A stretch of 64,000 nucleotides of DNA from Kytococcus schroeteri (GCF_042433515.1 NZ_JBHLVH010000004.1:1-64000), one strand, 5' to 3'; numbered from the stretch's first letter, positions 24,750 through 33,421 are shown. Numbers and translations are program-made. The notes: generated from the letters alone by a model not told the origin.

Positions 24750-25775
24750 TCACCGGTGCTCGAGCACCTCGGACAGGTACGCGGCCACGGCGCGGACCGC
24801 CCCCATCGTGCCGGGGTAGTCCATGCGGGTGGGACCCAGGACGCCGAGGGAACCGACGCCCTCCTGCCCGTAGGTGCTGGCCACCACGGAGGTGGTCTGC
24901 AGGCCGCTGTGGTCGTGCTCGGTCCCGATGGAGACGGCCACGGCGGGGGTACGGCCGGTCGGCGCCTCGGTCGGGTCCGCGGACTGCAACAACCGCAACA
25001 GCACCACGTGTTCCTCCAAGGCGGAGATCACCGTCTCCAGCGACCCGCCGAAGTCCGTGGTGTTGCGCACCAGGCTCGAGGTGCCGGCCAGGGCCAGGCG
25101 CTCCTCGCGCTCCTCGGCCAGCGTTCCGGCGACCACCTGGCACAGCTCGGCGAGCGCCGGGTCGGCGGGCGACTCCTCAGTGGCGGCGGCCAGGGCGGCC
25201 CGGGCGTCCTCGAAGGTGCGGCCCGCCGCCGCGCCGTTGACCCGGTCGCGCAGGCGGCGCAGCTCCTCCGGGCCGGTGCCCTCGGGCAGGTCCACCAGGC
25301 GCTGCTCCACCCGGCCGCTGTCGGTGATGATCACCACCATGGTGCGCGGCCCCATCGGCACCAGCTCCACGTGCTGCAGTGCGGAACGGGTCAGGGAGGG
25401 GTACTGCACCACGGCCACCTGGCGGGTCAGGGCGGCCAGCAGCCGGACGGTGCGCTCCACGACGTCGTCGAGGTCCATGGGGTCGGCCAGGAAGTCGCGG
25501 ATGGCGCGGCGCTCGGCCGGCGTGAGGCGGGGCACCTTGCTGATGGTGTCCACGAAGCGGCGGTACCCGGCGTCGGTGGGCACGCGCCCGGCGGAGGTGT
25601 GGGGTGCCTGGATGAGCCCCTCGGCCTCGAGGATGGCCATGTCGTTGCGGATGGTGGCCGCCGAGACCCCGATGCCGTGCCGCTCCAGCACGCTGCGCGA
25701 GCCCACGGGCTCGGAGGTGCGCACGTGGTCCTCCACGATGGCGCGCAGCACCTGCAGGCGGCGTTCCGAGGACAT
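24750..25775 (-). CDS. hrcA: heat-inducible transcription repressor HrcA
   Basis: 341 residues. The N-terminal winged helix contains RAIVEDHVRTSEPVGSRS and VSAATIRNDMAILEAEGLI, then SAGRVPTDAGYRRFVD, all hallmarks of HrcA. A GAF-like dimerisation domain follows. It binds CIRCE and represses chaperone genes. The ATG at 25775 begins the conserved MSSERRLQVLRAIV. The longer open frame to 26480 would run through the CIRCE site and the divergent DUF3097 gene and is rejected. Confidence 0.95.
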   Translation of the reverse strand: MSSERRLQVLRAIVEDHVRTSEPVGSRSVLERHGIGVSAATIRNDMAILEAEGLIQAPHTSAGRVPTDAGYRRFVDTISKVPRLTPAERRAIRDFLADPMDLDDVVERTVRLLAALTRQVAVVQYPSLTRSALQHVELVPMGPRTMVVIITDSGRVEQRLVDLPEGTGPEELRRLRDRVNGAAAGRTFEDARAALAAATEESPADPALAELCQVVAGTLAEEREERLALAGTSSLVRNTTDFGGSLETVISALEEHVVLLRLLQSADPTEAPTGRTPAVAVSIGTEHDHSGLQTTSVVASTYGQEGVGSLGVLGPTRMDYPGTMGAVRAVAAYLSEVLEHR

Positions 25776-25842
25776 CGACTCCTCCTGACGGGTCTCGGCA
25801 TCGGTCCGGTGACGGCGTGCGCGGACCTCCGGCCCGGGGCCG

Positions 25843-25869
25843 CTGGCACTCCGGCACACCAAGTGCCAG
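25843..25869. promoter_or_regulatory. CIRCE operator of the hrcA-dnaJ operon
   Basis: CTGGCACTC, nine bases, AAGTGCCAG: a 9-9-9 inverted repeat that matches the CIRCE consensus TTAGCACTC-N9-GAGTGCTAA in its core. It lies 67 bases upstream of hrcA and so should give autoregulation by HrcA. It is also 42 bases upstream of the divergent DUF3097 gene. Confidence 0.88.
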
Positions 25870-25911
25870 TCTACGCCGCCCGGGCAGACCGGCGCCGTAC
25901 CCTCTGCCCCC

Positions 25912-26778
25912 ATGGACAGGTACGGATCGGACGTGTTGGCCGGCGACTGGAAGCGTCCCCCGCGCGGGCGCAGCCGCGAGGTCGAGGCGGTGCCCGGCAC
26001 GGTCGTGGAGGACGTGACCACCGGGTGGGTGGGCGCCGTGGTCTCGGTGGAGAAGGCGGGCGGCGAGCACGTGGTGCACCCGGAGGACGGGCGCGGCCGC
26101 ACCAAGGCCTTCCCCCTGGGCCCGGGCTTCTGGATCGACGGGCAGCCGGTCACCCTGGTGGCCCCGAGGGCGGCTGCGCGCGCGACCGCGCCCGCGCGGA
26201 CCCGCAGCGGAAGCCGCGCCGTCGCCGATGCCCCGGCACGGGTGGCGGTCGGATCGCGCATCTTCGTGGAGGGACGGCACGACGCCGAGCTCGTGGAGAA
26301 GGTGTGGGGTGACGACCTGCGCGTGGAGGGCGTGGTGGTGGAGATGCTCGACGGCGTGGACGACCTGCGTGCCGTCATCGAGGAGTTCCGACCCACCGCC
26401 GACCGCCGGATGGGGGTGCTGGTGGACCACCTCGTGCCCGGCACCAAGGAGTGGCGCGTGGTGGAGGAGGCACGGGCCACCCCGCGCTACGCCCGCCACG
26501 TGAAGATCGTGGGCCACCCGTACGTGGACGTGTGGCAGTCCGTGCGCCCCCAGCAGCTCGGGTGGACGCAGTGGCCCGTGATCCCCAAGGGCACCTCGTG
26601 GAAGCACGGCATCCTCGCCGAGCTGGGGTGGCCGCACGCCACACAGGCCGACGTGGCGCGCGGGTGGAAGCGCATCCTGGCCACCGTGGACGACTACACC
26701 GACCTCGAGCCCGAGCTGCTGGGGCGGGTGGAGGAGCTCATCGACTTCGTCACCGTGGGCGAGGTGCCGCTGGGCTGA
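25912..26778 (+). CDS. DUF3097 family protein with Toprim-like segment
   Basis: 288 residues. Actinobacteria-specific DUF3097. The N-terminal YGSDVLAGDWKRPPRGRSREVEA is typical of the family. The middle carries IFVEGRHDAELVEKVWGDDLRVEGVVVEMLDGVDDL, which resembles a Toprim fold (conserved Glu, then an Asp pair), so a nucleic-acid role is possible but unproven. It diverges from hrcA across the CIRCE site, as in many actinobacteria. A TACCCT element lies 8 bases before the ATG. Confidence 0.87.
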   Translation: MDRYGSDVLAGDWKRPPRGRSREVEAVPGTVVEDVTTGWVGAVVSVEKAGGEHVVHPEDGRGRTKAFPLGPGFWIDGQPVTLVAPRAAARATAPARTRSGSRAVADAPARVAVGSRIFVEGRHDAELVEKVWGDDLRVEGVVVEMLDGVDDLRAVIEEFRPTADRRMGVLVDHLVPGTKEWRVVEEARATPRYARHVKIVGHPYVDVWQSVRPQQLGWTQWPVIPKGTSWKHGILAELGWPHATQADVARGWKRILATVDDYTDLEPELLGRVEELIDFVTVGEVPLG

Positions 26779-26865
26779 TCCCCCGCCCGGGGAAGGTCAC
26801 GGTGGTCCACAGATCCGCCTGCGGGAGGGGCGCCGCCCGCGGCCGGATATGGTCATGCTGGGGGC

Positions 26866-27429
26866 ATGACCACACCACCCCCTCCCCCGAACGGGAGCAC
26901 CGGCCCGTCGTACTCCTCGGCAGACTCCTCGGCCCTGTCCGGTGGCAGCACCCCGGACGACACCTTCGCCGGCGGCGGACCCCGGCAGGGCGGCCCCGGT
27001 CAGCCCGGCGCGAGCGGCCCCGGCTGGAACGGGACGCATGCCGCCGCCGGCCAGAAGTCCGACTCCGACCGCCTCGTGGCCATGTTCTGCCACCTGTCCG
27101 GCATCATCTCGTGGGTGCTGTCCGGTGGCCTCCTGCCCTTCGTCGGGCCGCTCATCGTGTGGCTGGTGTACAAGGACCGCGACCCCTTCGTGCGCCGCGC
27201 CGCCGCCGGGTCGTTCAACTTCCACGTCGTGGCCACCATCGTCTTCGTCACGCTCGGGTTCGGCCTCTTCGTGGTGGCGCCTCTCACCTTCGGCCTGGCC
27301 CTGTTCCTCCTGGTCCCGCTCGCTCTCCTCGCCACCGGCATCTATCTCTGGTGGACCATCAGCGCCACACTCAAGGCCAACCACGGGGAGCCGTACCGCT
27401 ACCCCGTCGAGATCAAGATCCTGGACTGA
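26866..27429 (+). CDS. DUF4870 family membrane protein
   Basis: 187 residues. About 60 residues of Pro/Gly/Ser-rich disordered N-terminus, then the DUF4870 core: CHLSGIISWVL, LPFVGPLIVWLVYKDRDPFVRRAAAGSFNFH, and two further membrane segments, ending in EPYRYPVEIKIL. The function of DUF4870 is not known. The layout of long linker plus small membrane domain resembles the DUF4282 protein at 72. Confidence 0.88.
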   Translation: MTTPPPPPNGSTGPSYSSADSSALSGGSTPDDTFAGGGPRQGGPGQPGASGPGWNGTHAAAGQKSDSDRLVAMFCHLSGIISWVLSGGLLPFVGPLIVWLVYKDRDPFVRRAAAGSFNFHVVATIVFVTLGFGLFVVAPLTFGLALFLLVPLALLATGIYLWWTISATLKANHGEPYRYPVEIKILD

Positions 27430-27443
27430 CGCACCGGTTCCCC

Positions 27444-27487
27444 ACGCCGCGGGGCGGTCGACCACCCGGTCGGCCGCCCCGCGGCGT
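27444..27487. terminator. bidirectional hairpin between the DUF4870 gene and hemW
   Basis: A perfect 14-base stem (27444-27457 with 27474-27487) around a 16-base loop, between two convergent genes. Confidence 0.65.
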
Positions 27488-27521
27488 TCCCATATGGGGG
27501 CCCGAGGCGCCCGATCACTCC

Positions 27522-28754
27522 TCAGAGGCCGAGCAGCCCCCAGGTCACGCGGTCGGCGAGCAACCGGCCCCGACGGGTGAGGACCAACCGCCGGTCGCGC
27601 ACTGCGGGCACGCCCTCGAGCAGCCCCGCGGCCACGAGACCGGCCACCGCCTGCCGCCCGGCGTCGGGCACGTCCTCCACGGGCAGCCCCTCCCGGCGGC
27701 GGATGCCGAGCATCACCCGCTCCTCGGTCACCTGCTCGGGTGTGAGCACCTCCCGCGCCTCAGCCGGGGAACCGGACGCCAGGCGCTGGGCCCAGGCGCG
27801 CGGGTGCTTGACGTTCCAGAACCGGGTACCGCCCACGTGGCTGTGCGCCCCGGGCCCCACGCCCCACCAGTGCCCGCCGTCCCAGTAGTGCTCGTTGTGG
27901 CGGCACCGCCCGCGCTCGGTGCGCGCCCAGTTGGAGAGCTCGTACCAGGCGTACCCGGCACCGGTGAGCAGGTCGTCGGCCAGCTCGTACTTGTCGGCCT
28001 GGTCGTCCTCGCTGGGCCGGGGCAGCTCCCCGCGCGCCACCCGGCGGTGCAGGGCGGTCCCCTCCTCGATGGTGAGGGCGTAGGCCGAGACGTGGTCGGG
28101 CCGCAGCGCCAGGGCCGCCTCCACGCTGGTGCGCCAGTCGGCCAGTGACTCGCCCGGCGTGCCGTGGATGAGGTCCACCGACACCGCCAGGTCGGCGGAC
28201 TGCGCGGCGGCCACCGCGCGCTCCACGTTGCGCGGGTCGTGGGTGCGGTCGAGCGTGGCGAGCACGTGCGGCACGGCGGACTGCATGCCCACCGACAGCC
28301 GCGTGTACCCGGCACGGGCCAGGGCGGTGGTGAACGCCTCGTCCACCTGGTCGGGATTGGCCTCGGTGGTCACCTCCCAGTCCGGCGCCGCCTCGAAGCG
28401 CTGCCGCACCACCCCCAGCGCGCGGCCGAGGTCATCGGCTCCCAGCAGCGAGGGGGTGCCGCCGCCCACGAACACGGTGTCCACCACCGGCGGCGCGCCC
28501 CCGTCGGCGGTGAGCACGTCGACGGCCAGGTCGAGCTCGGCGGCCACACCGTCCACCCACGTGGCCAGCGAGGCACCCGTCGCATCGCCCAGCTCGGTGA
28601 GCGTGTAGGTGTTGAAGTCGCAGTACCCGCAGCGCACCGAGCAGTACGGCACGTGCAGGTAGAGCGAGAAGGTGCCGCCCCGCATCGCGGAGAGGGAGGC
28701 GGCGGGCAGGCGGCCGTCGTGCGGCGCGGGGTCACCGTCGGGGAGCTGTGGCAC
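27522..28754 (-). CDS. hemW: radical SAM haem chaperone HemW
   Basis: 410 residues. The [4Fe-4S] motif CSVRCGYCDF has the CX3CX2C spacing, with the extra Cys typical of HemW/HemN. FVGGGTPSLL, the ELTTEANP-like VTTEANPDQVDE and LSVGMQS follow. HemW is a haem-binding relative of coproporphyrinogen dehydrogenase and usually lies between lepA and hrcA, as here. The first 20 or so residues look like a non-conserved extension; an internal ATG before RGGTFSLYLHVPYC is an alternative start. Confidence 0.92.
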   Translation of the reverse strand: MPQLPDGDPAPHDGRLPAASLSAMRGGTFSLYLHVPYCSVRCGYCDFNTYTLTELGDATGASLATWVDGVAAELDLAVDVLTADGGAPPVVDTVFVGGGTPSLLGADDLGRALGVVRQRFEAAPDWEVTTEANPDQVDEAFTTALARAGYTRLSVGMQSAVPHVLATLDRTHDPRNVERAVAAAQSADLAVSVDLIHGTPGESLADWRTSVEAALALRPDHVSAYALTIEEGTALHRRVARGELPRPSEDDQADKYELADDLLTGAGYAWYELSNWARTERGRCRHNEHYWDGGHWWGVGPGAHSHVGGTRFWNVKHPRAWAQRLASGSPAEAREVLTPEQVTEERVMLGIRRREGLPVEDVPDAGRQAVAGLVAAGLLEGVPAVRDRRLVLTRRGRLLADRVTWGLLGL

Positions 28755-28804
28755 GCGGTGATTCTCCCAGCCGAAAAGCGGTGGCTCCCCCGGTGGCCGC
28801 CGCG

Positions 28805-28810
28805 TAGCGT
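28805..28810 (+). promoter_or_regulatory. -10-like element of the eis-like pseudogene
   Basis: TAGCGT lies 6 bases before the ATG at 28817. The promoter seems intact although the gene is broken. Confidence 0.35.
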
Positions 28811-28816
28811 CCCCGC

Positions 28817-29509
28817 ATGACCTCCACCCCGCAGCGGCGCCCGGCCACCGCGGCCGAGGTCGGCGGCAGGGTGGTCGCCTCGGCCACCTGCCAGCGGTCC
28901 GCCTCGTGGTGGTGGGGACAGGTGCTGCCGACAGCCGGAATCGCCGGGGTCAAGGTGGCACCGGAGCACCGCGGCCAGGGGCTCGCGGCCCGTCTGGTGC
29001 GCACCCTCACCGACGAGGCTCGCGGCTGGGGCGCCGTGGTCTCCACCCTGAAGCCACCGCCCCGGGTGCCTACCGCTCGCTGGGCCACGAGGTGGTGACC
29101 ACCTACGACGACGAGACCGAGGTGCCGCTGGCGGCCCTCGCTGGCATCGCGCCGAGGCACGCGACGCTGCGGCGCGCCCCCCGCCGACCTGCCCGTCGTC
29201 GTCGACACCTACGAGGCCTGGGCCCTCGAGCACAACGGTCCCCTCACCCGCCGCGGCCCCCTCTTCCCCGGCGGCGAGGCGGCGTTCACCGGGGGCCAGT
29301 AAACGCTCGCCCAGCGCGATGGGCAGGCCACCGTGGAGCAGCTCGAGGGCAGGGAGCCGACGGTGCGCTTCACGTCCCATGGTTTCGCGGCGGTGTGGAG
29401 CGGCAGCCAGACCCTGGGTGCGGCCCGCCAGGCCGGGCTCGCCGACGGTGAGGACGACTTCTGGCAGCTCTTCGGCGGCAGCCAGGTGCACGTGCGCGAC
29501 TCCTTCTGA
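28817..29509 (+). pseudogene. Eis-like GNAT acetyltransferase, broken by frameshifts, stop and internal deletion
   Basis: Three pieces of an Eis-type protein lie in three frames. The first (from 28817) has the acetyl-CoA loop VAPEHRGQGLAARLVRTL and ends in STLKP. One base appears lost near 29051, after which YRSLGHEVVTTYDDETEVPLAAL continues. A second shift near 29178 leads to DLPVVVDTYEAWALEHNGPLTRRG, which ends at a TAA near 29298. After a gap, the sterol-carrier-like end (TVRFTSHGFAAVW to DDFWQLF) closes with a C-terminal Phe, as in Eis. About 230 residues' worth of DNA stands for a protein of about 400, so the middle is deleted. Eis-type enzymes acetylate amines such as aminoglycosides or peptide lysines. 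Confidence 0.8.
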
Positions 29510-29541
29510 GGCGCACACTCCCCCCCCGCCCGGTCAGGACC

Positions 29542-30423
29542 TCAGACCCGACGGCCCACCACGTCACGCACGGTGCGGTCCACCCCCAGGCCCTTGCGCT
29601 CGAAGCGCGTGAGCGGCCGCTCGTCGAACCGCGGCGCGAACCCACCCCGGTCCGCCCCCGCCGGGTCCTCCGGCGAGGGACGCTCCCCGGCGTACGGGTT
29701 CTCCAGGCCCTCGCAGGCCTCCACCACGTCACGCATCCACCACGCGTAGTCCGCCCAGTCGGTGGCCAGGCGCCACACACCGCCCGGCTGCAGGGTGCGC
29801 ACCACGTCGTCGGCCAGGGCCGGGCTCACCAGGCGGCGCTTGTGGTGCTTGGCCTTGGGCCAGGGGTCGGGGAAGAAGGTCCACACCTCGGCCAGCGAGC
29901 CGGGCTGGAACATCGTGGCGAACGCGCGCGCGGCGTCGACCTCCATGACCCGCACGTTCTCGAGCCCGGCGTGCGCCAGCTGGCTGACGATCTGCGCGGC
30001 CCCGGGGTGCCACACCTCGATGGCGACGTGGTCCGTCTCCGGGTGCGCGGCCGCGTGGGCGGCCACGGCGTCGCCGGACCCGGCACCGATCTCCACCACC
30101 AGCGGCGCACGGCGACCGAAGACGGCCTCGGCGTCGAAGCGGAAGGCCGGGTCCACCGAGAGCGGCTCGGTGGTGCGCGGCGGCTCCACCACGAGGCGGT
30201 CGGCGTGCTTCTCCCACGCCTGCGCGTGGCGCGGGTCCGGGCGCTCGCCGCGGACCACGTAGGAGCGGGTGACGCGCTTGAGCCGACCGTCGGGCAGGCG
30301 CTCGGCGTCGCTGCGGGAGACCCCGGCGTGCTCCAGCGCCGCCCCGGCCGCGGCCGCCGCCCCCTTGCGGGGCGCCCCCTCGGGCCGAAGACCACCGCCG
30401 ACGGCGTCGCGGTCGGTGCTCAC
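29542..30423 (-). CDS. trmB: tRNA (guanine46-N7)-methyltransferase
   Basis: 293 residues. SAM-binding VVEIGAGSGDAV near residue 112, then the family motif FFPDPWPKAKHHKRRLV near 185, and TDWADYAWWM. It methylates G46 in the tRNA variable loop. The first 60 residues are an Ala/Gly/Arg-rich extension longer than in Gram-negative relatives. It overlaps lepA by 4 bases on the same strand. Confidence 0.93.
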   Translation of the reverse strand: MSTDRDAVGGGLRPEGAPRKGAAAAAGAALEHAGVSRSDAERLPDGRLKRVTRSYVVRGERPDPRHAQAWEKHADRLVVEPPRTTEPLSVDPAFRFDAEAVFGRRAPLVVEIGAGSGDAVAAHAAAHPETDHVAIEVWHPGAAQIVSQLAHAGLENVRVMEVDAARAFATMFQPGSLAEVWTFFPDPWPKAKHHKRRLVSPALADDVVRTLQPGGVWRLATDWADYAWWMRDVVEACEGLENPYAGERPSPEDPAGADRGGFAPRFDERPLTRFERKGLGVDRTVRDVVGRRV

Positions 30424-32297
30424 TTGGAGTCCTTGCCCTTCTCGCCGTCCTGGCTGAGCGCCGCGATGAAGGCCTCCTGCGGCACCTCCACCGTGCCCAC
30501 CATCTTCATGCGCTTCTTGCCCTCCTTCTGCTTCTCCAGCAGCTTGCGCTTGCGGCTGATGTCACCGCCGTAGCACTTGGAGAGCACGTCCTTGCGGATG
30601 GCACGGATGGTCTCGCGGGCGATGATGCGCGAACCCACGGCGGCCTGGATGGGCACCTCGAACTGCTGGCGGGGGATGAGCTCCTTGAGCTTGCCGGCCA
30701 TCTCCACGCCATAGGCGTAGGCCTTGTCCTTGTGCACGATGGAGCTGAAGGCGTCCACCTGGTCACCCTGCAGCAGGATGTCCACCTTCACCAGGTCGGC
30801 CTCCTGCGAGCCCGCCTCGGAGTACTCGAAGGACGCGTAGCCCTTGGTGCGGGACTTCAGGTTGTCGAAGAAGTCGAAGACGATCTCGGCCAGCGGCAGC
30901 GTGTAGCGCATCTCCACGCGGTCCTCGGAGAGGTAGTCCATGCCACCGAGGGTGCCGCGCCGGTTCTGGCACAGCTCCATGACCGAGCCGATGAACTCGC
31001 TCGGCGTGAGGATGGTGGCCTTGACCACGGGCTCGGTGATGCTGGCCACCTTGCCGGCGGGGAACTCGCTCGGGTTGGTCACCACCACCTCGGTGCCGTC
31101 CTCCATGCGCACCGTGTAGATCACGTTGGGCATGGTGCTGATGAGGTCGAGGTTGAACTCGCGCGACAGGCGCTCGCGCACGATCTCCAGGTGGAGCATC
31201 CCCAGGAAGCCCACGCGGAAGCCGAAACCGAGGGCCGCGGAGGTCTCGGGCTCGTACACCAGCGCGGCGTCGTTGAGCTTCAGCTTGTCCAGCGCGTCAC
31301 GCAGCACGGGGTAGTCCGAGCCGTCGATCGGGTACAGGCCCGAGTACACCATCGGGTTGGGGTCCTTGTACCCGCCGATGGCCTCGCCCGCCGGCTGCGC
31401 CGAGGAGGTGACCGTGTCACCCACCTTGGACTGGCGCACGTCCTTCACGCCCGTGATGAGGTACCCGGTCTCGCCGACACCCAGGCCCTTGGTGGGCAGC
31501 GGCTCGGGCGAGATGATGCCGATCTCCAGCAGCTCGTGCGTGGCCCCGGTGGACATCATCTGGATCTTCTCGCGAGGGGTGAGCTGACCGTCCACCACGC
31601 GGACGTAGGTCACCACGCCGCGGTAGGTGTCGTAGACGGAGTCGAAGATCATCGCGCGGGCCGGGGCGTCCGCGTCGCCCACCGGGGCCGGGATCCGGTC
31701 CACGATGTGGTCGAGCAGCTCGGTGACGCCCTCACCGGTCTTGCCCGAGACCTTGAGCACGTCCTCGGGCTCGCAGCCGATGAGGCCGGCGATCTCCTCG
31801 GCGTACTTCTCCGGCTGTGCGGCCGGCAGGTCGATCTTGTTGAGCACCGGGATGATGGTGAGCTCGTTCTCCATCGCCAGGTACAGGTTGGCCAGGGTCT
31901 GCGCCTCGATGCCCTGGGCGGCGTCCACGAGCAGGATCGCGCCCTCGCAGGCGGCCAGGGAGCGCGACACCTCGTAGGTGAAGTCCACGTGACCCGGGGT
32001 GTCGATCATGTTCAGGACGAAGGTCTCCTGGTCCTTGCCCTCCCCCAGCGCCCAGGGCATGCGCACGGCCTGGGACTTGATGGTGATGCCGCGTTCGCGC
32101 TCGATGTCCATGCGGTCCAGGTACTGCGCGCGCATGTCGCGGGCCTGCACCACCTCGGTGATCTGCAGCATGCGGTCGGCCAGTGTCGACTTGCCGTGGT
32201 CGATGTGGGCGATGATGCAGAAGTTGCGGATCTGCGACGGCGGGGTGGCGGCCGGCTGCAGAGCGGTGTGCGCGACGGGGGACACGGAGCGGGGCAC
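30420..32297 (-). CDS. lepA: elongation factor 4 (LepA)
   Basis: 625 residues. Translational GTPase: G1 AHIDHGKST, DTPGHVDF, NKIDLP, then EF-G-like domains and the LepA-specific C-terminal domain with KCYGGDISRKRKLLEKQKEGKKRMK. It acts on the ribosome during initiation and elongation stress. GTG start at 32297; the N-terminal 20 residues before QIRNFCIIAHIDHG are a short extension. First gene of lepA-trmB. Confidence 0.96.
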   Translation of the reverse strand: MPRSVSPVAHTALQPAATPPSQIRNFCIIAHIDHGKSTLADRMLQITEVVQARDMRAQYLDRMDIERERGITIKSQAVRMPWALGEGKDQETFVLNMIDTPGHVDFTYEVSRSLAACEGAILLVDAAQGIEAQTLANLYLAMENELTIIPVLNKIDLPAAQPEKYAEEIAGLIGCEPEDVLKVSGKTGEGVTELLDHIVDRIPAPVGDADAPARAMIFDSVYDTYRGVVTYVRVVDGQLTPREKIQMMSTGATHELLEIGIISPEPLPTKGLGVGETGYLITGVKDVRQSKVGDTVTSSAQPAGEAIGGYKDPNPMVYSGLYPIDGSDYPVLRDALDKLKLNDAALVYEPETSAALGFGFRVGFLGMLHLEIVRERLSREFNLDLISTMPNVIYTVRMEDGTEVVVTNPSEFPAGKVASITEPVVKATILTPSEFIGSVMELCQNRRGTLGGMDYLSEDRVEMRYTLPLAEIVFDFFDNLKSRTKGYASFEYSEAGSQEADLVKVDILLQGDQVDAFSSIVHKDKAYAYGVEMAGKLKELIPRQQFEVPIQAAVGSRIIARETIRAIRKDVLSKCYGGDISRKRKLLEKQKEGKKRMKMVGTVEVPQEAFIAALSQDGEKGKDSK

Positions 32298-32382
32298 CTC
32301 GTGGGTCGATGGGGTGTACGGGCGTCGGGTCAGTCTTTCACGTCACGGTCGGCCCCCGTGCCCGCCGGCCCGCGGCGCAGCC

Positions 32383-32411
32383 CGGGGCCGGGGCCGGGGC
32401 CGGGGCCGGGG
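32383..32411. repeat. CGGGGC hexanucleotide tandem array
   Basis: Four full CGGGGC units plus a partial fifth lie between lepA and the csbD terminator, giving five runs of four G on the plus strand. This could fold as a G-quadruplex on that strand. Confidence 0.8.
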
Positions 32412-32416
32412 ACGGA

Positions 32417-32457
32417 TGAGGGGCCGCCCTGCGGTCTCCCGCACGGACGGCCCCTCA
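32417..32457 (-). terminator. hairpin terminator after csbD
   Basis: Outer 10-base stem TGAGGGGCCG / CGGCCCCTCA (32417-32426 and 32448-32457) with an inner TGCGG-TCTC-CCGCA hairpin, 20 bases past the csbD stop. Confidence 0.6.
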
Positions 32458-32476
32458 CCGGGTCGGAGGCCTCAGC

Positions 32477-32650
32477 TCACTTGCCGAAGGCGTCCTTGAC
32501 GTTCTCGCCGGCCTGCTTGAGGTTGGCGCCGGCCTGGTCGCTCTGACCCTCGGCCTGGAGACGCGGGTTGTCCGTCGCGTCGCCCATGGCCTCCTTGGCC
32601 TTGCCCTTCGCCTCGTCGGCGGCGTTGCCCAGCTTGTCAGCGATACCCAT
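32477..32650 (-). CDS. CsbD family stress protein
   Basis: 57 residues, hydrophilic and helical: GIADKLGNAADEAKGKAKEA, then GQSDQAGANLKQAGENVKDA. This is the whole of a CsbD domain, abundant under general stress in many bacteria and of unknown mechanism. The ATG at 32650 follows an AGGAAGGAGG-like stretch (complement of CCTCCTTCC), one of the strongest ribosome-binding sites in the window. The longer open frame upstream is not needed. Confidence 0.9.
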   Translation of the reverse strand: MGIADKLGNAADEAKGKAKEAMGDATDNPRLQAEGQSDQAGANLKQAGENVKDAFGK

Positions 32651-32760
32651 GGCGGGCCTCCTTCCTGCCCCGGCTCTCGGGGCGTCGTTCCACCCCACCC
32701 TCTCCCCTGACCGCCCCTGGCGCAAGAGCAGCCGCCCTCGACGCACACCTCGAAGGCCGT

Positions 32761-32766
32761 TAACGT
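32761..32766 (+). promoter_or_regulatory. -10-like element before a 44-codon ORF
   Basis: TAACGT lies 7 bases before the ATG at 32774, matching the leaderless pattern seen elsewhere in this window. Confidence 0.35.
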
Positions 32767-32773
32767 CGTGGGT

Positions 32774-32908
32774 ATGGCATGGCAGCAGATCGCGAACCGA
32801 GTTGGACGCATCGTCACCCGGCGGCTGGTGAGCCGTGGGGTACGGGCCGGGATGAACCGTGCGGAGCGGGGCGGACAGCAGCCCCGTCAGCAGCGCCCTC
32901 GGTCCTGA
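32774..32908 (+). CDS. small basic protein, unknown
   Basis: 44 residues, Arg- and Gln-rich: MAWQQIANRVGRIVTRRL then a Gly/Arg/Gln tail ending PRQQRPRS. The N-terminal half could form an amphipathic helix. Support is the -10-like element at leaderless spacing and the position divergent from csbD. No family recognised; a chance ORF cannot be excluded. Confidence 0.4.
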   Translation: MAWQQIANRVGRIVTRRLVSRGVRAGMNRAERGGQQPRQQRPRS

Positions 32909-33389
32909 ACAGACCCGGGCCGCACGCCTCGGCCGGCGCGCTGGCCGCAGCGCTCCGTGTGCTGCACCGTCAGGGTGCGGTGACCCTCACCGGGTGCCCG
33001 TGCGAGCCGGCCCGTGGTGCTGGACGCCCACGGGGTGCGTTTGCGCGGTGTCGATCCGGTGCCCGGGGGACCTCCTCCCGCCCCGACGGACCACCATCCC
33101 GGTGAAGAACCAGCCCGGTGGCCGCTGCGCCGTGATGCCCCTCACCCAGGAGGGTGTCCACCGACTGGCCGCGCACCCTCCGACCGTTCCCCTCGTGGTC
33201 GGCCCCAAGCGGTACCTGGGCGTCCACGTCCGCCACCTGCTGCTTCCCCGGCATCGAGGGGATGACTGAGGACGAGGTGGTGCACCTCTTCACCGAGGCG
33301 CACCGCCCCTTCGCATCTCACCCTGCCGGGTGAGCCGCACGATCCGCCGCCCGTGGTCGGTGGGAACCTGACTCCCCACCCGGCAACGC
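32909..33389. other. about 480 bases without a convincing gene; possible decayed coding DNA
   Basis: No frame here has both a start signal and a protein-like sequence throughout. Pieces look coding in different plus-strand frames: ALRVLHRQGAVTLTG near 32940, VVLDAHGVRLRGVDPVPG near 33014, VHRLAAHPPTVPLVVGPKRYLG near 33160, and GIEGMTEDEVVHLFTEAHRPF near 33250-33310. They may be remnants of one or two broken genes. I do not recognise the family. Confidence 0.4.
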
Positions 33390-33421
33390 AGAAGGCCCAC
33401 ACCACACGGTGTGGGCCTTCT
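33390..33421 (-). terminator. hairpin terminator after tRNA-Ala
   Basis: A perfect 14-base stem (33390-33403 with 33408-33421) and 4-base loop start 6 bases past the tRNA 3' end. Intrinsic terminator of the tRNA transcript. Confidence 0.75.

Noticed and set aside
24750..26480. A 576-codon version of HrcA
   Set aside because: The extra N-terminal part would run through the CIRCE operator and the DUF3097 gene. HrcA proteins begin at the 25775 start.
32383..32411. The hexanucleotide array as part of a CRISPR
   Set aside because: Units are 6 bases with no spacers; no cas genes are present.
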